48,573 nucleotides of DNA, taken from Deltaproteobacteria bacterium. GTDB lineage: Bacteria > Desulfobacterota > Binatia > JACPRU01. The stretch lies in contig JACPRU010000048.1 of assembly GCA_016189835.1 (NCBI GenBank), positions 1-48,573 of the forward strand, given 5' to 3'. Made by a program: the position numbers and the translations under genes. Numbering within the stretch: position 1 is the stretch's first letter; every line of letters starts with the position of its first letter. Under the pieces are notes generated by a model. That model ran no database searches and had not been told where the DNA came from. It saw nothing but the letters and a program-made list of their open reading frames with translations. Of the stretch, positions 43,652 to 48,573 are shown one piece after another.

Positions 43652-43687
43652 TCGGCCGTGGCATCGATCTCGAACGAGGAGCACGGC

Positions 43688-44512
43688 ATGGGAGAGATGG
43701 AGGGGCGCGTCGCGATCATCACCGGCGGGGCCAGCGGCATCGGCGCCGCGAGCGCGCGGCTGTTCGTGGAGAACGGCGCGCGGGTGGTGATCGGCGACCT
43801 GCAGAGCGACCTCGGCGGCGCGCTGGCACGAGAGCTCGCGCCGAACGTCGTCTTTCGGCGCGCCGACGTCGCCAGCGAGGACGACGTGCGCGCGCTGGTC
43901 TCGTGCGCCGCCGATTCCTTCGGGCGCCTCGACTGCATCTTCAACAACGCGGGCTTCGGCGGCGCGATCGGCGGGATCGCCGAAACCCCGGTCGAGGAGT
44001 GGGACCTCACGTTCGGGGTACTGGTGCGCGGCGTCTTTCTCGGCATGAAGCACGCGGCGCCGCTGCTGCGCCACCGGGGCGGCAGCATCATCTCGACGGC
44101 GAGCATGGCGGCGGTCGTCGGCGGCTACTCGCCGCACGCCTATGCGGCGGCCAAGGCGGCGGTCGTCCAGCTGACCCGGTCGGTCGCGCTGGAAATGGCC
44201 GAAGACCGCGTGCGGGTGAACTGCATCTGTCCGGGCTTCATCGCCACGCCGCTCGCGCTGAACACGGTCGGCCGGCCCGAGTCGGCGCTCGAGTCCCGCA
44301 AGCCCTCGCTGGCGCGCGCGCAGCCGATCGAGCGCGCCGGAGAGCCGCGCGACATCGCCGAGATGGCGCTGTTCCTGGCCAGCGACCGTTCCACCTTCGT
44401 GACCGGCCAGGCGTTCGTCGTGGACGGCGGGTTCTCCGCCGGGCGGGCCTGGCGCGACCAGCCCGAGTGGCAGCGCACCGCGCATCCGCTCAAGATCTAT
44501 CGCCCGCGCTGA
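43688..44512 (+). CDS. Short-chain dehydrogenase/reductase
   Basis: 274 residues from the ATG at 43688, chosen for the GAGGAG six bases upstream; a GTG at 43658 would add ten residues. A classical SDR with the cofactor loop TGGASGIGAASA, an Asp in VVIGDLQSD pointing to NAD(H), NNAGFGG, the catalytic Ser in STASMAA and YAAAK. The ending FVVDGGFSAGRAWRDQPEW is extended. Probably the third gene of the amidase-rhodanese group (36 bp spacing). The substrate is unknown. Its 3' end overlaps the convergent boxR by 23 bp. Confidence 0.92.
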   Translation: MGEMEGRVAIITGGASGIGAASARLFVENGARVVIGDLQSDLGGALARELAPNVVFRRADVASEDDVRALVSCAADSFGRLDCIFNNAGFGGAIGGIAETPVEEWDLTFGVLVRGVFLGMKHAAPLLRHRGGSIISTASMAAVVGGYSPHAYAAAKAAVVQLTRSVALEMAEDRVRVNCICPGFIATPLALNTVGRPESALESRKPSLARAQPIERAGEPRDIAEMALFLASDRSTFVTGQAFVVDGGFSAGRAWRDQPEWQRTAHPLKIYRPR

Positions 44513-45245
44513 GCACGCGCTCGACGACGAAGCGCACGCTGCCCGCCACGCCGAGGCTCTCGGTATCGACGCGCCAGCGGGCGCGGCGGTAGAGCGGCTC
44601 GCGGCGCGCCAGCAGCCGCCGCAGCTCGTCCTTCGCCGCGCGGCGTCCGGCCATCGGCCGCGCGTCGCCCTGCCGCACGACGCGACGCCAATGCGCGTCG
44701 GCGTTGGCCCGCAGCCACACGGTGAGGGTGCCCTCCTCGAGCAGCTTCCAGGCTTCGGCGTTCTCGACGGCGCCGCCGCCGGTGGCCAGCACGGCACCGA
44801 CCCCGAGCGCCAGGAAGCGGCGCAGCGCGGCCACCTCGAGCCGGCGGAAGTAGGCCTCGCCGTGAGTCGCGAAGATCTCGGCGAGCGGCAGGCCCGCCTC
44901 CGCCTCGACCAGCCGGTCGAGCTCCCGGAACTCGACCCCGAGGCGCGCCGCCAGCTCCTTGCCGATCGTCGTCTTGCCGGCGCCGCGCACGCCGAGCAGC
45001 GCGACGACCGCGGGCCGGGGCCGGGCCTCGCTCTCGGCCTCGGCCGCGAGCCGCGAGGTCGTGGTGCCGAGAGCCTGGGCGAGGCGCGCCAGACGCACGA
45101 GCGAGATGTTCGCGCGCCCGGCTTGCACCTCGCTCACGAAGCGCGTCGACAGCGCGGACCGCGAGGCCAGGGCGCGAACCGAGAGGCCGTGCCGCTCGCG
45201 CAGCGCCCGGATCGCCGTGCCCAACCGTTGCAGCAGCTCGCTCAT
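44490..45245 (-). CDS. boxR: BoxR/BzdR-type regulator: HTH fused to a shikimate-kinase-like domain
   Basis: 251 residues from the ATG at 45245; a GTG at 45254 is an alternative. An XRE-type helix-turn-helix (about 5-65: LSVRALASRSALSTRFVSEVQAGRANISLVRLARLA) is joined to a shikimate-kinase-like domain (about 80-250) with Walker A GVRGAGKTTIG and GGGAVENAEAW. In BzdR and BoxR this second domain binds benzoyl-CoA as inducer rather than acting as a kinase. The gene is divergent from boxC-boxB with 96 bp between starts, which fits control of that operon. It is a little shorter than the roughly 300 residues usual in the family. Confidence 0.92.
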   Translation of the reverse strand: MSELLQRLGTAIRALRERHGLSVRALASRSALSTRFVSEVQAGRANISLVRLARLAQALGTTTSRLAAEAESEARPRPAVVALLGVRGAGKTTIGKELAARLGVEFRELDRLVEAEAGLPLAEIFATHGEAYFRRLEVAALRRFLALGVGAVLATGGGAVENAEAWKLLEEGTLTVWLRANADAHWRRVVRQGDARPMAGRRAAKDELRRLLARREPLYRRARWRVDTESLGVAGSVRFVVERVLSAGDRS

Positions 45246-45278
45246 GAGGCGCACTATATTTCCTGTTCACCGATCCCC

Positions 45279-45300
45279 GTCAAGCACAATAAGTCTTGAC
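45279..45300. promoter_or_regulatory. Inverted repeat carrying back-to-back -35 boxes of boxR and boxC
   Basis: GTCAAG (45279-45284) and CTTGAC (45295-45300) are perfect inverted arms 10 bases apart. Each arm supplies an outward -35: TTGACA at 45296-45301 toward boxC, and TTGACG on the minus strand toward boxR. The boxR side has AT-rich -10 candidates (AATATA at 17 bases, TATAGT at 19). The boxC -10 is poor. This is the natural operator candidate for BoxR. Confidence 0.5.
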
Positions 45301-45341
45301 AAGCGGCGCCCGCGCCTCTAGTCCACGAGCTGGGTCCGGCC

Positions 45342-46982
45342 ATGTCGACGATTCGCTTCGAGACCGAACCGGCGCGCTACCGCCACTGGAAGCTCGACGT
45401 CGAGGGCGAGATCGCGACGCTGGCGATGAACGTGGCCGAGGACGCCGGCCTGGTCCGCGGCTACTCGTTGAAGCTCAACTCGTACGACCTCGGCGTCGAC
45501 ATCGAGCTCGCCGACGCGATCCAGCGCTTGCGCTTCTCGCACCCGCGCGTGCGCGCGCTGGTGATCACCTCGCTTCGCGACCGCATGTTCTGCGCCGGCG
45601 CCAACATCTTCATGCTCGGCCGCAGCTCGCACCCGTTCAAGGTGAACTTCTGCAAGTTCACCAACGAGACCCGGCTGTATCTCGAGGAGCTCGCCCGCGA
45701 GTCGAGGATCGGCACACTGTGCGCGCTGAACGGCACGGCGTCGGGCGGCGGCTACGAGCTGGCGCTCGCCTGCGAGGAGATCCTGCTGGTCGACGACGGC
45801 GCCTCGGCGGTGTCGCTGCCGGAGGTCGCGCTGCTCGGCGTGCTGCCGGGCACCGGCGGCCTCACCCGCGTCGTCGACAAGCGCAGGGTGCGCCGCGACC
45901 ATGCCGACTTCTTCTCGACCACCGCCGAGGGCGTGCGCGGGCAGCGCGCGGTGGACTGGAAGCTCGTCGACGAGATCGCGCCGCGCACGCGCTTCGCGGC
46001 CCGCGTGCGCGAGCGCGCCGCGGCGCTCGCCGGCGCGAGCGATCGCCCCGTCGCGGCCGAGGGGATCGAGCTCGCGCCGCTCGCCCGCACGGAGACCGCC
46101 GAGGGCGTCGACTATCGCCACGTGTCGCTCTCGCTCGACCGCGCCCGCCGCGCCGCGATGCTCACGGTGCGCGCGCCCGGCGCCGCCGAGCCCGCCGACC
46201 CCGACGGATTCGCCCGCGCCGGCGCCGGCGCCTGGGCGATCGCGGCCTGGCGGGAGCTCGACGACGCGATCCTTCATCTGCGCTGGAACGAGCCGGAGAT
46301 CGGCCTGGTGCTGCTGCGCACGGAGGGCGATCCGCAGGCGGTGCTCGCCGTCGATCGCGCGTTGGCGCGCCATCGCGATCACTGGCTGGTGCGCGAGATC
46401 CTGCTGCTGCAAAAGCGCGTGCTCAAGCGCGTCGATCTCACGGCGCGCACCTTCTTCGCGATGATCGTGCCGGGTTCGGCCTTCGCCGGATCGCTGTTCG
46501 AGCTGGCGCTCGCCGCCGACCGCTCGTACATGCTCGCCGACGCGTCGGGCGCCAGCGCGGTCGCGCTGTCGCCGCTGAACGGCGGCCTGCTGCCGACCGG
46601 CTCGGGGCTGTCTCGCCTGCGGGCGCGATTCCTCGGCGAGGACGCGCGGGTGGCGGCGCTGCTCGCGCACGAAGGCCCGTTCGACGCCGCGCAGGCGCTG
46701 CGCGCCGGGCTCGTCACCTTCGCGCCCGACGACATCGACTGGGACGACGAGGTCCGTCTCGCCGTCGAGGAGCGCGCCGCGATGAGCCCCGACGCGCTCA
46801 CCGGCATGGAGGCGAGCCTGCGCTTCGTCGGTCCGGAGACGCTCGAGACGAAGATCTTCGGGCGCCTCTCGGCGTGGCAGAACTGGATCTTCACGCGCCC
46901 GAACTCGACCGGCGAGAAGGGCGCGCTCACCGTCTACGGCAAGGCCGGGCAGCGCCCCGAGTTCGACTGGCGGCGCACCTGA
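45342..46982 (+). CDS. boxC: Benzoyl-CoA-dihydrodiol lyase BoxC (2,3-epoxybenzoyl-CoA dihydrolase)
   Basis: 546 residues, the normal BoxC length and about twice an ordinary crotonase. Crotonase-fold elements are present: an oxyanion-hole region (FCAGANIFMLG), NGTASGGGYELALACEE and VALLGVLPGTGGLTRV, then a second, diverged crotonase-like half (FFAMIVPGSAFAGSLFELALAAD). It opens 2,3-epoxybenzoyl-CoA hydrolytically to the dehydroadipyl-CoA semialdehyde and formate in the cytoplasm. Its place directly before boxB and divergent from boxR supports the assignment. Confidence 0.95.
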   Translation: MSTIRFETEPARYRHWKLDVEGEIATLAMNVAEDAGLVRGYSLKLNSYDLGVDIELADAIQRLRFSHPRVRALVITSLRDRMFCAGANIFMLGRSSHPFKVNFCKFTNETRLYLEELARESRIGTLCALNGTASGGGYELALACEEILLVDDGASAVSLPEVALLGVLPGTGGLTRVVDKRRVRRDHADFFSTTAEGVRGQRAVDWKLVDEIAPRTRFAARVRERAAALAGASDRPVAAEGIELAPLARTETAEGVDYRHVSLSLDRARRAAMLTVRAPGAAEPADPDGFARAGAGAWAIAAWRELDDAILHLRWNEPEIGLVLLRTEGDPQAVLAVDRALARHRDHWLVREILLLQKRVLKRVDLTARTFFAMIVPGSAFAGSLFELALAADRSYMLADASGASAVALSPLNGGLLPTGSGLSRLRARFLGEDARVAALLAHEGPFDAAQALRAGLVTFAPDDIDWDDEVRLAVEERAAMSPDALTGMEASLRFVGPETLETKIFGRLSAWQNWIFTRPNSTGEKGALTVYGKAGQRPEFDWRRT

Positions 46983-47089
46983 TCTGCTAGGACGCGACTT
47001 CGCTGTTTTGCACGAAGATATGAGATACGAGGCCTCGGTACGCGACCGCCGTTCGGTTGCGGCTGTGCCGCGCTGAAGGGAGCCGATCG

Positions 47090-48502
47090 ATGAGCACCGT
47101 GTCGCTGAACGACAAGATTCCCAACAACGTCGACCTGTCCTCCGACAAGCGCCTGCAGCGGGCGCTCGAGCAGTGGCAGCCGGGATTTCTCGAGTGGTGG
47201 AGGGAGATGGGCCCCGACGGCTTCCAGGCGTGCGACGTCTATCTGCGCACGGCGATCTCGGTCGACTCGAGCGGCTGGGCGCACTTCGGCCACGTCAAGA
47301 TGCCGGACTACCGCTGGGGCATCTTCCTCGCCGACCCCGAGGGGGATCGCAGGATCGGCTTCGGCGATCACCTCGGCGAGCCGGCCTGGAAGGAGGTCCC
47401 CGGCGAGTACCGCAATCCCTTGCGCCGCCTGATCGTCACGCAGGGAGACACCGAGCCGGCGTCGGTCGAGCAGCAGCGGGGCCTCGGCAAGACCTGTCCC
47501 TCGCTCTACGACCTGCGCAACCTCTTCCAGGTGAACGTCGAGGAGGGGCGGCATCTGTGGGCGATGGTCTACCTGCTGCACAGCTACTTCGGCCGCGACG
47601 GCCGCGAGGAGGCCGAAGCGCTGCTCGAGCGCCGCTCGGGCAACCCCGACAGGCCGCGCATCCTGCAGGCGTTCAACGAGCCGATCGAGGACTGGCTGTC
47701 GTTCTTCATGTTCACGACGTTCACCGATCGCGACGGCAAGTATCAGCTGCTGTCGCTCGCCGAGTCGGCGTTCGACCCGCTGTCGCGAACCTGCCGGTTC
47801 ATGCTGACCGAGGAGGCGCATCACATGTTCGTCGGCCAGACCGGCATCGGGCGCGTCATCCAGCGCACCGTCGACCTGGTGCGGGCGGGCAAGGACCCGT
47901 CGGCGAACGGCGCGATCCCCCTGGAGATGCTGCAGCGCTATCTGAACTTCTGGTACACCGTCTCGCTCGACCTGTTCGGCTCGGAGGTCTCGACCAACGG
48001 AGCCAGCTACTTCGGCGGCGGTCTCAAGGGGCGGCCGAAGGAAGAGCGCTTCGCGGATCACCGCCTGCTCGACGGCGCGGCGCGCGTGGAGCTCGTCGAG
48101 GACGGCCAGGTCGTCGAGCGCGAGGTGAAGCCGCGGCTGGCCGTGAATCTCGAGACGCGCAGCGCCTACCAGGAGGACTGCCAGAGCGCGGTCGACAAGT
48201 GGAACAAGCTGGCCGCCGGCGTCGGCTTCGAGTTCCGCCTCCCCTCCCCGCGCTTCCACCGCGGCGTCGGCGCGTTCGCCGGCCTGTTCTTCGATCCCGC
48301 CGGGCACAGGATCAGCGAGACGGAGTTCCTGCGGCGCGAGCCCGAGTTTCTGCCGTCGGAAGCGGACCAGGCCTACGTGCGCGGCCTGATGGCGGGCCCG
48401 GTGACCGAGCCCCGCCGGTTCGCGAACTGGATCGCCGCGCCGGCGCGCGGCATCGACGGCCGGCCGGTCGACTTCGAGTACGTGCGCTGGAACGAGGCCT
48501 GA
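47090..48502 (+). CDS. boxB: Benzoyl-CoA 2,3-epoxidase subunit BoxB
   Basis: 470 residues from the ATG at 47090, with AAGGGAG upstream. It starts with NDKIPNNVDLSSDKRLQRALE and has two di-iron ExxH motifs in a helical core: NVEEGRHLWAMVYLL and LTEEAHHMFVGQTG, as in BoxB. It is the oxygenase component that epoxidises benzoyl-CoA with O2, receiving electrons from the reductase BoxA, which is not in this window. A 107-bp gap after boxC contains a CTTCG/CGAAG hairpin in an AT-richer patch, so boxB may have its own promoter or processing site. Confidence 0.96.
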   Translation: MSTVSLNDKIPNNVDLSSDKRLQRALEQWQPGFLEWWREMGPDGFQACDVYLRTAISVDSSGWAHFGHVKMPDYRWGIFLADPEGDRRIGFGDHLGEPAWKEVPGEYRNPLRRLIVTQGDTEPASVEQQRGLGKTCPSLYDLRNLFQVNVEEGRHLWAMVYLLHSYFGRDGREEAEALLERRSGNPDRPRILQAFNEPIEDWLSFFMFTTFTDRDGKYQLLSLAESAFDPLSRTCRFMLTEEAHHMFVGQTGIGRVIQRTVDLVRAGKDPSANGAIPLEMLQRYLNFWYTVSLDLFGSEVSTNGASYFGGGLKGRPKEERFADHRLLDGAARVELVEDGQVVEREVKPRLAVNLETRSAYQEDCQSAVDKWNKLAAGVGFEFRLPSPRFHRGVGAFAGLFFDPAGHRISETEFLRREPEFLPSEADQAYVRGLMAGPVTEPRRFANWIAAPARGIDGRPVDFEYVRWNEA

Positions 48503-48510
48503 GGAGAAAA

Positions 48511-48556
48511 GGGGTCGGGAGTCTTTTCCGCCTCGGCGGACAAGACTCCCAACCCC
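48511..48556. repeat. REP-like 46-nt hairpin just after boxB
   Basis: GGGGTCGGGAGTCTT (48511-48525) pairs with AAGACTCCCAACCCC (48542-48556) with one mismatch. Inside, TCCGCC (48527-48532) pairs with GGCGGA (48535-48540). The structure starts 8 bp after the boxB stop. It has no T-run. Its shape (long stem, GGGG end, compact inner stem) resembles REP/RAYT-type palindromes, but it could also act as a terminator. Confidence 0.65.
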
Positions 48557-48573
48557 ATTACACTAGCGCGGGC

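Overview
The window is 48.6 kb of very GC-rich bacterial DNA, densely packed with genes on both strands. No rRNA, tRNA, CRISPR array, phage gene or transposase was seen. Several features suggest a chromosome of a metabolically versatile Gram-negative, most likely a deltaproteobacterial-type lineage (Myxococcota, Desulfobacterota or Binatota-like): a cytochrome-type NO reductase with a globin-coupled kinase, the aerobic benzoyl-CoA (box) route, an MFS-PlsC-acyl-ACP-synthetase fusion, Tat- and Sec-exported methionine sulfoxide reductases, sigma-54 control and a probable selenoprotein. The lineage is an inference; no marker gene is present.

Layout. (1) 1-3.7 kb, plus strand: the 3' part of a Cu(+)-exporting P-type ATPase, a cytochrome c, a small exported protein, a universal stress protein behind a sigma-54-like promoter, and a CBS-pair protein. 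(2) 3.8-9.1 kb, plus strand: a compact gene set that looks biosynthetic. It holds a sulfotransferase, a cytosolic NMT1/THI5-like protein and, overlapping it, a one-module NRPS-like enzyme with the order A-PCP-TE-methyltransferase whose adenylation domain lacks the usual Asp235. (3) 9.2-13.1 kb: a GNAT/acyl-CoA synthetase fusion (minus) divergent from a TrkA-N potassium channel (plus). (4) 13.1-21.8 kb, minus strand: a nitric oxide module transcribed CBS protein -> protoglobin histidine kinase -> NtrC-type regulator -> two tiny membrane proteins -> norC (with an extra cytochrome c domain) -> norB -> norQ -> norD, behind a sigma-54-like promoter. (5) 22.0-23.2 kb, minus strand: a ResA/TlpA-like redox protein whose frame is interrupted once by TGA inside the redox motif (WGSY-U-GC), followed at the right distance by a hairpin that fits a bacterial SECIS. 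This is the most striking item in the window.

(6) 23.3-31 kb: a Thr/Pro-tailed lipoprotein candidate, the MFS-acyltransferase-AMP-ligase fusion with a truncated C-terminus, an SDR, lspA, an MsrQ-like membrane protein, msrB-msrA and a Cys-rich CWC protein. (7) 31-39 kb: a B12-binding radical SAM enzyme with a small Cys-containing partner, a DEAD-box helicase, a CaiB-type CoA transferase, and two divergent two-component genes that each carry a sigma-54-like promoter. (8) 39-44.5 kb: a class III aminotransferase, threonine aldolase, amidase, rhodanese and SDR. A long inverted repeat lies over the aldolase/amidase divergent promoter region. (9) 44.5-48.5 kb: boxR divergent from boxC-boxB (aerobic benzoyl-CoA epoxidation and ring cleavage), ending in a REP-like hairpin. 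boxA is not in the window.

Gene starts were chosen by eye from Shine-Dalgarno spacing, overlap and family N-termini. All family assignments come from reading motifs, not from database searches.
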